A stretch of DNA of 64,000 bases from Serratia rhizosphaerae (GCF_009817885.1 NZ_CP041764.1:62001-126000), one strand, 5' to 3'. Positions 15,522 through 22,834 are shown, counted from the first letter of the stretch. The notes: a model not told the origin generated them from the sequence alone. Translations and numbers: made by a program.

Positions 15522-16063
15522 GCAGCCACCTCGCGCAGAGTAGCAGCGCCAATACCCAGCAGATCAGCACGGCTAACAGTGGTGAACTGGCAGCGCGGTT
15601 TAATGAACGGGCGCCAGATGAGAAACATGCTCCCCTTGTTGTTCCCGTTGACCGGCTTACCTGTTCCCGCGTTGATGAACGAGATCCGCCCTTCAGTGAT
15701 GAATCGCACCTCATCGACGGACTGAAGCGCCAGGGAGAACCAGCCCACGGAAGTGTCTGCCGGCAGCAGCATAACGATCGGCTGGTTTTGAACCCGGCAC
15801 TGTTCTGCCGCCTTCTCTACCCATGGCGCTGGCGAGCTGTACGGAGGATTGCACCAGATGGCACCGTAACTCTCCCAATCAACCGCCAGGGCGTTTTCTC
15901 GCTCTGTCAGGTAGCGGGAACAGAGCGCATTGCTATGTTCTGCTGCTGCATCGAGATAAAACCCAAATTCGACATCCAGCGCGCCGAACACCTCGATCGG
16001 TGTCTGCCAGCGGTCTTTGTGCTCCGGCGGGGTTTGGCTTCCGCCAAGATAGTCAGACTTCAT
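15518..16063 (-). CDS. Phage N6-adenine DNA methyltransferase (Dam-type)
   Basis: Start 16063 is preferred: it forms an ATGA overlap with the upstream stop and has aagggg before it, whereas 16108 is a GTG without a site. The 181-residue protein matches the phage Dam family, with PPEHKDRWQTPIEVF at residues 12-26 and the catalytic NPPY at 72-75. It would methylate adenine, probably within GATC. No partner restriction enzyme is encoded nearby, so it acts as an orphan that may protect phage DNA or tune transcription. Confidence 0.92.
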   Translation of the reverse strand: MKSDYLGGSQTPPEHKDRWQTPIEVFGALDVEFGFYLDAAAEHSNALCSRYLTERENALAVDWESYGAIWCNPPYSSPAPWVEKAAEQCRVQNQPIVMLLPADTSVGWFSLALQSVDEVRFITEGRISFINAGTGKPVNGNNKGSMFLIWRPFIKPRCQFTTVSRADLLGIGAATLREVAA

Positions 16064-16404
16064 GCAGCAACCCCTTCCGCAGCCACCAGGCGATAGAAAT
16101 AAACCCACTTCCCGGACTCCGCTTTGACCATGCGTCGCTCCTTAACCAGGCCATCACGCGGTCGGCTGAACTCCCGCAGGCGGGCGCTGATCGCTGATTG
16201 CGTGTCTGCTACGCCGTACATCTGCAGCACCAACAATTCCAGATCGCGCAGTGTGTGCCATTTGGCGCCGGCAGCAGCGTTGCGAACACGGCAAATCTGG
16301 CTGTTTGGGTTGTCGCTCAACTTGCCGGCCTTGACCAGCGTGCGGATCCCGCTGTTGATGCGATCGCTCTCAAATACGTCCACCGGGATCGATAACTTTT
16401 TCAT
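16060..16404 (-). CDS. Conserved small phage protein, winged-helix-like
   Basis: A 114-residue protein that I do not recognise as a named family. It has a helical N-terminus (KKLSIPVDVFESDRINSGIRTLV). Its C-terminal half (LRDLELLVLQMYGVADTQSAISARLREF, then KWVYFYRLV) resembles a winged-helix DNA-binding domain. It overlaps the replication protein gene upstream and the methylase downstream by four bases each. It therefore belongs to the same translationally coupled replication block. Confidence 0.6.
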   Translation of the reverse strand: MKKLSIPVDVFESDRINSGIRTLVKAGKLSDNPNSQICRVRNAAAGAKWHTLRDLELLVLQMYGVADTQSAISARLREFSRPRDGLVKERRMVKAESGKWVYFYRLVAAEGVAA

Positions 16405-17486
16405 GATGCCAACCTCGCTAAATCATTTTCGCTCGCTTTGCTGACTGCTTGAGCCCAGATGCCAGCCCATGCGCGCCGTGCGTCGTAATCGGTCATGCGT
16501 CCAAGAGATCCGGCCATACTCGCGGCCAGAGCCTCAACCTCGTTTTGAGGTTTGCGGCGTTGCGATACCAAGCGGGTATAGGCATCCTCCCGAGCGACGC
16601 TATCAAGCTTCTGAACTTTCGGCAGATCATTAGCCCGCTCTTCCTTGACCTTGAGGTAGCATTTCTCGGTGATTAGGTAGTCGAAATCCTTCTTGCGCCA
16701 CGTCTTGCCGGTGTTAGTGTCTGGGCGGTCTTCCAGCATCCAGCGACACTTTTTCGAGATGAAACGCAGGTAAGCGCCCCACCTCTCAAGATTCAGTTCG
16801 TAGTCTGCCCAGAGTTTGCGGAGCTTTTTGCGGCGGTCATCAGTCATTTTGAGAACGACTGGCAGTTCAGGCAGTGTGCTGTGGAAAATTTCCTGCACGG
16901 CCTTGTAATCGATTTTCAGAGAATCATTCGCTTGCTGGTCAGTTGGCGAAGCCGGCTGACGTACTGGTTTTTTCTCTGTAGTAATCTCTGTAGTAATCTC
17001 TGTGTAATCTACTGTATGAATGTCTGCGGGATTCCCGCAATCTGGCGAGCGGCTTTCCCGCAAACTTGCCTGCGGGATATCCGCATTCTTGTTTGCGGCT
17101 TTCCCTCTTTCTAGAATGCGGGATTCCCGCATACTGGAATGCGGCTTTCCCGCACTCTGAGATGTACCCTTTATTTTCTTCATCAGGAGTGCTTCCAGAG
17201 CATCTTCCTTAACGCGAAAATAAAGCTTCGCAGGTACACCTCGGCGCACCTCTTCCAGAACTCCTGCTGACACCAGGCGCTTACGAGCAGTCTCTTGCTC
17301 TTCCCGGCTCAGCCCCGTCTCTTCCTTGATTTCTTTCTGCGTTTTGTAAAACCACCCAGCATCCATGCGGTTATGCCAGTACACCAGCTGCGATAACAGA
17401 ACCGCACCGGTAACCCCTACTCCCAGACCAACGAAAGAAGGCTGGTAAGCAATAGGCCTGTCCAACAACTGCATTAAGGCGCTCAT
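16401..17486 (-). CDS. Phage replication initiator (O-like) containing the origin
   Basis: The 361-residue protein has an N-terminal winged-helix segment (YWHNRMDAGWFYKTQKEIKEETGLSREEQETARKRL). A repeat-rich linker at about residues 111-154 follows, then a C-terminal domain with DLPKVQKLD and WAGIWAQ segments. The layout matches lambda O-type initiators, whose N-terminus binds iterons placed within their own gene. No helicase motif is present. The C-terminus would recruit a helicase loader or host DnaB. No separate phage DnaC/P-like gene was recognised, so host factors may be used. Confidence 0.78.
   Translation of the reverse strand: MSALMQLLDRPIAYQPSFVGLGVGVTGAVLLSQLVYWHNRMDAGWFYKTQKEIKEETGLSREEQETARKRLVSAGVLEEVRRGVPAKLYFRVKEDALEALLMKKIKGTSQSAGKPHSSMRESRILERGKAANKNADIPQASLRESRSPDCGNPADIHTVDYTEITTEITTEKKPVRQPASPTDQQANDSLKIDYKAVQEIFHSTLPELPVVLKMTDDRRKKLRKLWADYELNLERWGAYLRFISKKCRWMLEDRPDTNTGKTWRKKDFDYLITEKCYLKVKEERANDLPKVQKLDSVAREDAYTRLVSQRRKPQNEVEALAASMAGSLGRMTDYDARRAWAGIWAQAVSKASENDLARLAS
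17025..17154. repeat. Six 15-bp iterons at 23-bp period, probable phage origin
   Basis: Copies start at 17025, 17048, 17071, 17094, 17117 and 17140, exactly 23 bases apart. Types tgcgggattcccgca (perfect palindrome), tgcgggatatccgca and tgcggctttcccgca occur; the copy at 17094 is degenerate at its 3' end. They lie inside the replication protein gene, as lambda's iterons lie inside O. AT-rich spacer sequence and a tgtagtaatctc direct repeat lie immediately left (about 16978-17012), suitable for unwinding. Confidence 0.88.
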
Positions 17487-17668
17487 TCTTCAACAACCTT
17501 CTTAAATTTCGTACCAAAATCCCGGCGCGGAACTACGCAGTCATACGGATAACCAGGACGGCGGAAAATAACCCGATGGTTAACCTGATCTACGCCGATT
17601 ACGTGCACCAGGCGACCATGGTCGTCATGACAGTCCATCTCAAACGGCACGATCTGTTCGTTTTCCAT
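17483..17668 (-). CDS. DUF4222-type small phage protein
   Basis: This 61-residue protein has the DUF4222 pattern: DHGRLVHVIGVDQVNHRVIFRRPGY followed by DCVVPRRDFGTKFKKV. It is known only as a conserved small protein of lambdoid replication regions. It overlaps the replication gene by four bases and the upstream small ORF by 29 bases. The function is unknown; the fold is probably a small beta-barrel. Confidence 0.8.
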   Translation of the reverse strand: MENEQIVPFEMDCHDDHGRLVHVIGVDQVNHRVIFRRPGYPYDCVVPRRDFGTKFKKVVEE

Positions 17669-17849
17669 CGCGCCCCCCTTGAGCCAGAAATCCCAGCGTT
17701 TCCCACAAATTACGCGCTACCGTGTGGTTGATACCCTGCCAGCGCCCCTGTACATTCAGCTCATACGAAAACGCCGCAGCACTACGACCACCGGACACTG
17801 GCCGGCAGCGCAGTTGCGGAATACTCGAAAAATTGCGTACACTGTTCAT
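17640..17849 (-). CDS. Small hypothetical phage protein (69 residues)
   Basis: The ATG at 17849 follows a gtgagagaaattaacgc leader shared with other genes of this operon, which supports real translation. The peptide is basic, with FSSIPQLRCRPVSGGRSAA and a VARNLWETLGFLAQGG helix. I do not recognise the family. It overlaps DUF4222 by 29 bases, suggesting coupled expression. A role in early lytic regulation is possible from position only. Confidence 0.55.
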   Translation of the reverse strand: MNSVRNFSSIPQLRCRPVSGGRSAAAFSYELNVQGRWQGINHTVARNLWETLGFLAQGGRDGKRTDRAV

Positions 17850-17862
17850 GCGTTAATTTCTC

Positions 17863-18387
17863 TCACACGTTAAATTGATGCGCCGACGCCCGGGACCGCA
17901 TATCCTGGGCGTCACCCTTTCCGAACATCATCACTGTCACGGCGTAGATCTCCGCCACCAGCGTCTGAATCCGATAACCTTTAGCTTTCAACTTCTTGCT
18001 TTCGTCACTGTCCAACACACCGTCAGAGGTAAAGTCGTTATGCGCCTTGGCAAATACACCCAGTGCCGCCATCAGTTCGTTGAACTTGATCAGCAGCTCT
18101 TCGTTATCCACCTGACCAACCTCCGGCAGTTTCACGAACACACCACCAGCGCGCGTACACATCGCCTCTGTGATATCTGTTCGCTCGCTGATCTGCTCCA
18201 TCTGAATGGCCATGCCCATTGGCACCATCTGGCCACCGACCTGGCGAACGCGGTTGCGCAGCGCGTTATGGGTGCCGTCGTGTGCCAGCTCCTGCGCCAT
18301 CGCTTCATATCCACCAGCAAACGACGTGATCAGCCGGTGCATTGCATCGGTTATATCGCTCTGGGTTGGGAAGTCTTTGTTATCCAC
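17863..18387 (-). CDS. CII-like phage regulatory protein (CP76/YmfL type)
   Basis: The start is GTG 18387 with ggag eight bases upstream; the longer frame to 18450 runs back into the cro-like gene. The 174-residue product resembles the phage CII/YmfL regulatory family (SDITDAMHRLITSFAGGYEAMAQELAH, then NRVRQVGGQMVPMGMAIQME). The N-terminal helix-turn-helix treats early promoter choice. It sits next to the cro-like gene, the standard place for CII. YmfL itself is encoded by e14, the icd-integrated element of E. coli. Confidence 0.82.
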   Translation of the reverse strand: MDNKDFPTQSDITDAMHRLITSFAGGYEAMAQELAHDGTHNALRNRVRQVGGQMVPMGMAIQMEQISERTDITEAMCTRAGGVFVKLPEVGQVDNEELLIKFNELMAALGVFAKAHNDFTSDGVLDSDESKKLKAKGYRIQTLVAEIYAVTVMMFGKGDAQDMRSRASAHQFNV

Positions 18388-18415
18388 AGAATTACTCCGC
18401 TTGTTGTGGTTTTTG

Positions 18416-18658
18416 TTAAGCCGCTGGCGCGGTAGCATTTTGGAAAACATCAGGACGTAATCTTTCTTTGGGGATCCCCGTAATGCTCTCTATGGCTGAT
18501 GCCTGTTTAGCTGGCGGCTTTTTCTCTCTGTGTAGCCAGTTCCATACCTGCTGTTGCTTTACTGGTTTTGTGGAAATTTCAGTTAATTTCCGCGCCAACT
18601 CTGATTGACCACCAGCAACTTTGATCGCCTCGATTAAGGCGGATTGCTCAGGCGTCAT
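18416..18658 (-). CDS. Cro-like repressor (YdaS family)
   Basis: Start 18658 has a strong aggagg site; the in-frame ATG at 18697 does not. The 80-residue protein matches YdaS/Cro-like HTH proteins: MTPEQSALIEAIKVAGGQSE, LARKLTEISTKPVKQQQVWNWLHREKKPPAK, ending ERLRPDVFQ. It is the first gene of the leftward lytic operon and faces the repressor gene across the operator region. It should bind the same operators to shut off the repressor and later the early promoters. Confidence 0.87.
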   Translation of the reverse strand: MTPEQSALIEAIKVAGGQSELARKLTEISTKPVKQQQVWNWLHREKKPPAKQASAIESITGIPKERLRPDVFQNATAPAA

Positions 18659-18683
18659 AGTTTTCCTCCTGCAAAGGTAAGTG

Positions 18684-18799
18684 AAAGTTGTAAACACGGA
18701 TGATTATACAACTACAACAACTTTTATCACAACTTTTAGGTGTTGGAAAGCCAAAACGCAAAGTTGTAACCTCGCAACAGCAGAGGAGATAAGTTGTGA
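18684..18799. promoter_or_regulatory. Repressor/Cro operator region with leftward early promoter
   Basis: The half-site aagttgt or acaactt recurs six times between the divergent cro-like and repressor genes: 18684-18691, 18707-18713, 18717-18723, 18729-18735, 18760-18767 and 18791-18797. The leftward promoter reads ttgtga (18732-18727) and tataat (18708-18703) with an 18-base spacer on the minus strand. Operators overlap both elements, so the repressor would silence the lytic operon. Confidence 0.8.
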
Positions 18800-19482
18800 A
18801 AACACTTGCAGATAGGTTTAAATTTGCGCGGGAAAATTCTGGCCTCAGCCAGGATGAACTGGCGGCCAAGGTAGGAGTTACTCAGCAATCGATAGCTAAA
18901 ATTGAGAATGGAATTACTTTGCAGCCAAGAAAAATCAAAGAATTAGCCCTATCCCTTGGGGTTTCTCAGCAATGGTTGCAGCTTGGAATTGAAGAAAATG
19001 CTGAGCTTTCAAATTATGTCGTTAAAGAGTCTGAGGAGACACTCCTTGACCCTGAATTATTTGTGAGCGTACCTATCCTTGATATAGAACTATCAGCCGG
19101 CAACGGAGCTGAAGCCGAACTGATTGAATCATGCTCCGATACGTTTCCCCTGCGCAGAGATGATCTCCGTAAGGCTGGTGTTAACGCCTGCAATGCAAGA
19201 ATAGTGAAGATATGGGGCAATAGCTTGCTCCCAGTATTGACCAATGGTGACTATGTTGCGGTTGACACCACTCACACCCAAAGCATTCGTGATGGAGATC
19301 TATACGCAGTGCGTGATGGCGTGCTATTACGAGTAAAAACTCTAATTTGCCTGCCTGACGGTGGGTTAATATTGCGGAGTTTCAATAAAGAAGAGTACCC
19401 AGATGAGGTACTCTCTTATGACGAACGCAGGGCTAGGGTCCACGTAATAGGCCGAGTTTTTTGGTCATCACGTTCATGGTAA
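18796..19482 (+). CDS. Lambda CI-type repressor, self-cleaving (S24)
   Basis: A GTG start at 18796 follows gaggagataa. The 228-residue protein has an N-terminal HTH (GLSQDELAAKVGVTQQSIAKIENG, residues 16-39) and a C-terminal LexA-like peptidase. The scissile Ala101-Gly102 pair lies in ELSAGNG, Ser143 in WGNSLLPVL, and Lys181 in LLRVKTL. It keeps the prophage silent and should be cut when RecA is activated by DNA damage. The Ser motif reads GNSLLP instead of the usual GxSMxP. It converges on the BRCT gene with a short 3' overlap. Confidence 0.93.
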   Translation: MKTLADRFKFARENSGLSQDELAAKVGVTQQSIAKIENGITLQPRKIKELALSLGVSQQWLQLGIEENAELSNYVVKESEETLLDPELFVSVPILDIELSAGNGAEAELIESCSDTFPLRRDDLRKAGVNACNARIVKIWGNSLLPVLTNGDYVAVDTTHTQSIRDGDLYAVRDGVLLRVKTLICLPDGGLILRSFNKEEYPDEVLSYDERRARVHVIGRVFWSSRSW

Positions 19483-20355
19483 AAATTCGAATAAGTTTTC
19501 TTCAGAAATGATTTTCAACTTTGCACCCTCTTCATCACGATAACTTATCGCCTTTTCTATTTTTCTTCCGTGGCTGGAAAACTTCCAGTCACGTGATGAT
19601 AATGTACCTATAACAAGGTAATCTAATTTCTTTGTAATATTACTTATAATATGACCGCCCGCTAATTTAATCCTGCCTTCAACAATTGACCTTTTTCCAG
19701 CCATAAATACGCCCGTTAAGCAAAATATCTTTCCATCAACGTCGGATGAGAAATCAGAGTCAACAGGCAAACGTGTCGCCAAACCATCTACCACTCCGCT
19801 ATCAAGGTCACACCCAGTAAAATCAACTAGTGCCTTGTGCAAGGATGCGCTTTCTTCTGGTGTAATAACTCCATCACTAAGAATTTCCTTAACAAGTGTA
19901 TAAAGGTGACTTCCAGGGTAGTTTTTCTTTAGCGCACCATTCTGTGTTAACCACCAATCTAGGTACCTAATTTCATTTTCGCTTAGTTCCCTATCGCTGA
20001 TTAACCCTTTGCACAAACCATTTAACAAATGTAAGTCTGATTCAACTGAGTAAAAATCAACATCAGGGATATCAAGAATATCTTTCTGTATAGCGTGAAG
20101 ATGCTGCTTAAGGTCTTCGCGTTCTTCTGTAGTGATAACCCCGTCAGCGAGAATTGATGATACTCGCGCTGATAAACTTTTAATTACACCGTTTTTTATT
20201 ATCTGCTGCGCTTCCATGAGCCAAGTATCTAGATAAAGCACCTCTTCATCTTTAACAACCCCATCAGCAACGATACCATCTATGATACTGATAAGGTTTG
20301 CAAAAAGCTTATCTCTATTCTGTGTGTAGTTAAAAATGTACAACTTGTCTTCCAT
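19474..20355 (-). CDS. TerB-like repeat and BRCT-domain protein
   Basis: Start 20355 has a full aaggagggtgt site; the ORF extension to 20424 has none. The 293-residue product has four acidic motifs with a D-G-x-[IV]-x-x-E-E pattern at residues 31, 71, 121 (degenerate) and 161, spaced 40-50 apart as in TerB-like helical repeats. A C-terminal BRCT domain follows (residues about 206-293: KIFCLTGVF, KLAGGHI, LDYLVIG, IISEENLFEFL). BRCT domains bind nicked DNA or phosphoproteins. It sits beside the repressor, where lysogen-expressed cargo is common. The function is unknown. Confidence 0.75.
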   Translation of the reverse strand: MEDKLYIFNYTQNRDKLFANLISIIDGIVADGVVKDEEVLYLDTWLMEAQQIIKNGVIKSLSARVSSILADGVITTEEREDLKQHLHAIQKDILDIPDVDFYSVESDLHLLNGLCKGLISDRELSENEIRYLDWWLTQNGALKKNYPGSHLYTLVKEILSDGVITPEESASLHKALVDFTGCDLDSGVVDGLATRLPVDSDFSSDVDGKIFCLTGVFMAGKRSIVEGRIKLAGGHIISNITKKLDYLVIGTLSSRDWKFSSHGRKIEKAISYRDEEGAKLKIISEENLFEFLP

Positions 20356-20410
20356 ACACCCTCCTTTTTTCACCATCCTTACACTCAACCGTTGTGTAAT
20401 CAAACCACAT

Positions 20411-20463
20411 AAAGTTGTTGACACATCGAATCATCACAACTAAATTACACCTTAAAGTTGTTA
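20411..20463 (+). promoter_or_regulatory. Second operator cluster and rightward early promoter
   Basis: TTGACA (20418-20423), a 17-base spacer and taaatt (20441-20446) form a rightward promoter. The repressor half-site occurs as aaagttgt (20411-20418), cacaact (20435-20441) and aaagttgt (20454-20461), overlapping both promoter elements. This mirrors lambda oL/pL and drives the operon that leads to int. Confidence 0.78.
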
Positions 20464-20559
20464 AACAAGCGAACAGGCAGGACGCCCACGAAGTAGCCGC
20501 CCGAGGCACATGAAGATCGGGATGATTCGCTAACCAGGTACACAGCAGAGGGTTACACG

Positions 20560-20787
20560 ATGGAAAATAAAGAACCGGTAATTATCGCAGGCAACCTTAG
20601 CGAAAACGAACTGCACGAATGGATGTCAGCGAAGATCAGGGCCATTAACGAACTGAAGCTGCTTAATGAGGAAAAAGCCTCATTGGAACTGAGGCTTGTA
20701 GAACTGAATGGCCAAATCCGATCTGTTAGTCAACGGAGTTGTATAGCAGTTTTTCAGCAAACTCGGGATTCCATTCCTCATCGGTGA
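20560..20787 (+). CDS. Small coiled-coil protein, first gene of rightward operon, possibly truncated
   Basis: The 75-residue ORF starts with ATG at 20560. It is rich in Glu and Leu (NELHEWMSAKIRAINELKLLNEEKASLELRLVELNGQI), suggesting a short coiled coil. The last 20 residues (SQRSCIAVFQQTRDSIPHR) look unlike the rest. They lie where the opposite-strand gene ends, so the native C-terminus may have been lost. I do not recognise the family. The ribosome site (gagggtt) is modest. Confidence 0.5.
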   Translation: MENKEPVIIAGNLSENELHEWMSAKIRAINELKLLNEEKASLELRLVELNGQIRSVSQRSCIAVFQQTRDSIPHR

Positions 20788-21172
20788 TGTCAGGGAATAC
20801 CACTGGAGGATGCTCCCGGCTGATAGAGGTAAGGATTCTTGATGCTTCAGGTGGTAGGGACTCTAACGACAGTTCGTCATGAAGGGCCAGAAGGACATCG
20901 GAAAGAGTGAGGGAGTGAATCTCAGCTAGCGGCCACTTGTACTTAGCCAGAAGCTTGTGGTGCAGCGCAGATTTTCCTCTGAGGTCGTTAAATCGATTGC
21001 CGGCCTCAACGCGGTGCTGAGATATGACGGCATCGAGAGCGCAAAGTTGTATGGCGCGATTGTAGACGCATGACATTGCAGCTTGGTCGATAAAACCTGT
21101 GGTTTTTACATTTCGCACCTGCGCTACATGTTCTTTGGTTTTTTCGAATAAGTGGGCAAATCCTTTGAGCAT
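20726..21172 (-). CDS. Hypothetical protein on the opposite strand of the early operon
   Basis: A 148-residue protein with an aaggaaattgcc ribosome site. It is helical, with segments MLKGFAHLFEKTKEHVAQVRNV, AIQLCALDAVISQHRVEAG and LTLSDVLLALHDELSLESLP. It has an acidic C-terminus (DITDEEWNPEFAEKLLYNSVD). No domain is recognised. Its orientation is against the rightward early operon and it could be expressed in the lysogen, as cargo genes often are. Its 3' end overlaps the preceding plus-strand ORF by 62 bases. Confidence 0.6.
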   Translation of the reverse strand: MLKGFAHLFEKTKEHVAQVRNVKTTGFIDQAAMSCVYNRAIQLCALDAVISQHRVEAGNRFNDLRGKSALHHKLLAKYKWPLAEIHSLTLSDVLLALHDELSLESLPPEASRILTSISREHPPVVFPDITDEEWNPEFAEKLLYNSVD

Positions 21173-21586
21173 GGCAATTTCCTTCTTGGCTGTGTGAGAA
21201 CTACCAAGAATACCACCGAGCCTGAAGTGGTTAAAAGACAGGCATCAAAATTATGCGGCCTGCCGGGGCCACCGTAGCTAACGCGAGCGCGGATATCCGG
21301 CAACGAATAATGCAAGCTGTGTGTAGTCTTTGGCGGCTGTTCCATGGGTTGGTGTCAGCCGCACTTTTTTCACAATTGACGTGGTTCGCTGTGCCGGTTT
21401 CCCCTTAAACCTTTACACAGTATAAGCCCCGGCGCGGCGCACCACTTGAGTTGTGAGAGAAACGCGGGATCCGGCCGCTATGCGGGCTGTCGGACTCCCC
21501 TTCTAAAACCCGATTTTCTATCTGCGAAAAATTGCCAGGTCTGGCAGGGCTTCGCTTTGCCGAAAATCAGCGAGAAGGAATAACGT
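21173..21586. other. Intergenic region before HD hydrolase gene
   Basis: About 410 bases without a supported gene. The right half carries ttgtgagagaaacgcgggatcc (21451-21472), a relative of the gtgtgaga element before several leftward genes, and a GC-rich ccggccgctatgcggg inverted segment. The left half should contain the promoter of the minus-strand gene ending at 21172. No tRNA or small ORF with a good start is visible. Confidence 0.5.
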
Positions 21587-22117
21587 ATGTCGTGGATTAC
21601 CACATTTACCGGCCAACACTTTAACTTTGCGGCGCCGGACGTTGAAAGCATCTGCATTGAGGATATCGCCCAGGCGCTGGCGCATGAATGCCGCTTTGCC
21701 GGCCATCTGCCGAACTTCTACAGCGTCGCGCAGCATTCCGTTCTGTGCAGCAAAATTGTCGCGCCAGAGTTCGCGCTGGAAGCCCTGCTGCATGATGCCT
21801 CCGAGGCATATTGCAAAGACATCCCCGCCCCACTGAAACGCATGCTGCCCGATTACCAGGCGGTTGAATGCCATATCGACATGGTGATCCGTGAGCGTTT
21901 TGGCCTGCCGTTGGTAATGGATATCGCCGTTAAGTATGCCGACCTGGTGATGCTGGCTACCGAGCGCCGAGAACTGGATATCGACGACGGCAAAGAATGG
22001 CCGATGCTCGCCGGCATTGAGCCGGCCGAAATGCTGATCACGCCAGTGATGCCAGTGCAGGCACGCGCAATGTTCATTGAGCGCTACAACGAGCTGACCG
22101 AATGGGGAGTTCTGTGA
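21587..22117 (+). CDS. HD-domain phosphohydrolase (YfbR-like)
   Basis: The 176-residue protein has the HD fold: H-x-HLPNFYSVAQHSVL (residues about 33-52, metal His), EALLHDASEAYCKDIPAPLK (HD doublet, then Glu/Asp) and KYADLVMLATERREL near residue 125. The group includes 5'-nucleotidases acting on deoxynucleoside monophosphates. In a phage it could adjust nucleotide pools or degrade a signalling nucleotide. The start has a gaaggaa site, and the following gene overlaps its stop by ATGA. Confidence 0.88.
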   Translation: MSWITTFTGQHFNFAAPDVESICIEDIAQALAHECRFAGHLPNFYSVAQHSVLCSKIVAPEFALEALLHDASEAYCKDIPAPLKRMLPDYQAVECHIDMVIRERFGLPLVMDIAVKYADLVMLATERRELDIDDGKEWPMLAGIEPAEMLITPVMPVQARAMFIERYNELTEWGVL

Positions 22118-22530
22118 TGATCAAGCGATACACACCAGACTGCTCTATTCACATGAACCATGAAATGGCGTTCATGCGCGAACTGGCCGGCGGCGAGTAT
22201 GTGAAGTATTCAGACCACCAGCAGCTGCTGGATGAACTGGCTGTTGGTAACAGCATGTACCGCGAAGCGATCAGGACTGCGCGTCGGCTAATTAACGTTG
22301 ATGAAATGGGAGATGCTGACGTCGTACTGGCGAAAGCAGAATGCAGCATTAGCAGCAATGCCGCCGCAGTGCGCGAAATCGAGGCTCAGGCCGTGGAGAA
22401 GCTAGCGGAGCGTTGGCGGACGGCGGCAAAACTGGCGAACGATGACGGTGAGTTTCGTGCTGCATACAGGCTCGCGTTTGATGCTGTGCGCGCTTCTCAA
22501 TTCGCAACAGAGCTGCGGGAGGGGAAATAA
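22117..22530 (+). CDS. Hypothetical phage protein (137 residues)
   Basis: The start at 22117 is chosen for the TGATG overlap with the HD gene; the longer frame from 22102 lacks support. The protein is helical and alanine-rich (KLAERWRTAAKLANDDGEFRAAYRLAFDAVRASQFATEL). I do not recognise a family. It lies in the block of small accessory genes of the early operon and is followed two bases later by the next ORF, showing tight operon packing. Confidence 0.65.
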   Translation: MIKRYTPDCSIHMNHEMAFMRELAGGEYVKYSDHQQLLDELAVGNSMYREAIRTARRLINVDEMGDADVVLAKAECSISSNAAAVREIEAQAVEKLAERWRTAAKLANDDGEFRAAYRLAFDAVRASQFATELREGK

Positions 22531-22531
22531 C

Positions 22532-22834
22532 ATGGCCTGTAATTGCTTTGAAAAAACTGCCGCGCTGTTCAAACAACACATTTCTGCGAAGGTCGGAGAT
22601 GCTCTTGGCGAGATTGAAGAGGCAGGGTTCGAACACTCACTCTACAACTTCCACGGAGGAGATCACTCTCCAGTGGCTTTGAACTTCCAGTTTCGCTATT
22701 ACCGCAAGCGTAAAGGCGGCGGTTTGGCTACCAATAAAACCAAGTTAGATCACCTGTGCATTATGAGCTACTGCCCTCTCTGTGGAACTAAGTTCGAAGG
22801 CGACGGAATACAGACGGAGGCCAGCAATGACTGA
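22532..22834 (+). CDS. Small zinc-ribbon phage protein
   Basis: ATG 22532 follows ggaggggaaataac directly after the previous stop. The 100-residue protein has an N-terminal CNCFEK pair, a helical part (ALFKQHISAKVGDALGEIEEAGFEHSLYNF) and a C-terminal YCPLCGTKF knuckle. The two cysteine pairs could bind one zinc. The role is unknown. It overlaps the next gene, also a CxxC protein, by eight bases. Confidence 0.65.
   Translation: MACNCFEKTAALFKQHISAKVGDALGEIEEAGFEHSLYNFHGGDHSPVALNFQFRYYRKRKGGGLATNKTKLDHLCIMSYCPLCGTKFEGDGIQTEASND

Noticed and set aside
17025..17154. Regular short repeats that could be read as a small CRISPR array
   Set aside because: The repeat unit is only 15 bp with 8-bp spacers, lies inside a coding gene, and no cas genes are near. 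An iteron array fits far better.
19014..19244. Open frame antisense to the CI repressor gene
   Set aside because: It is a shadow of a recognisable S24 repressor; no ribosome site.
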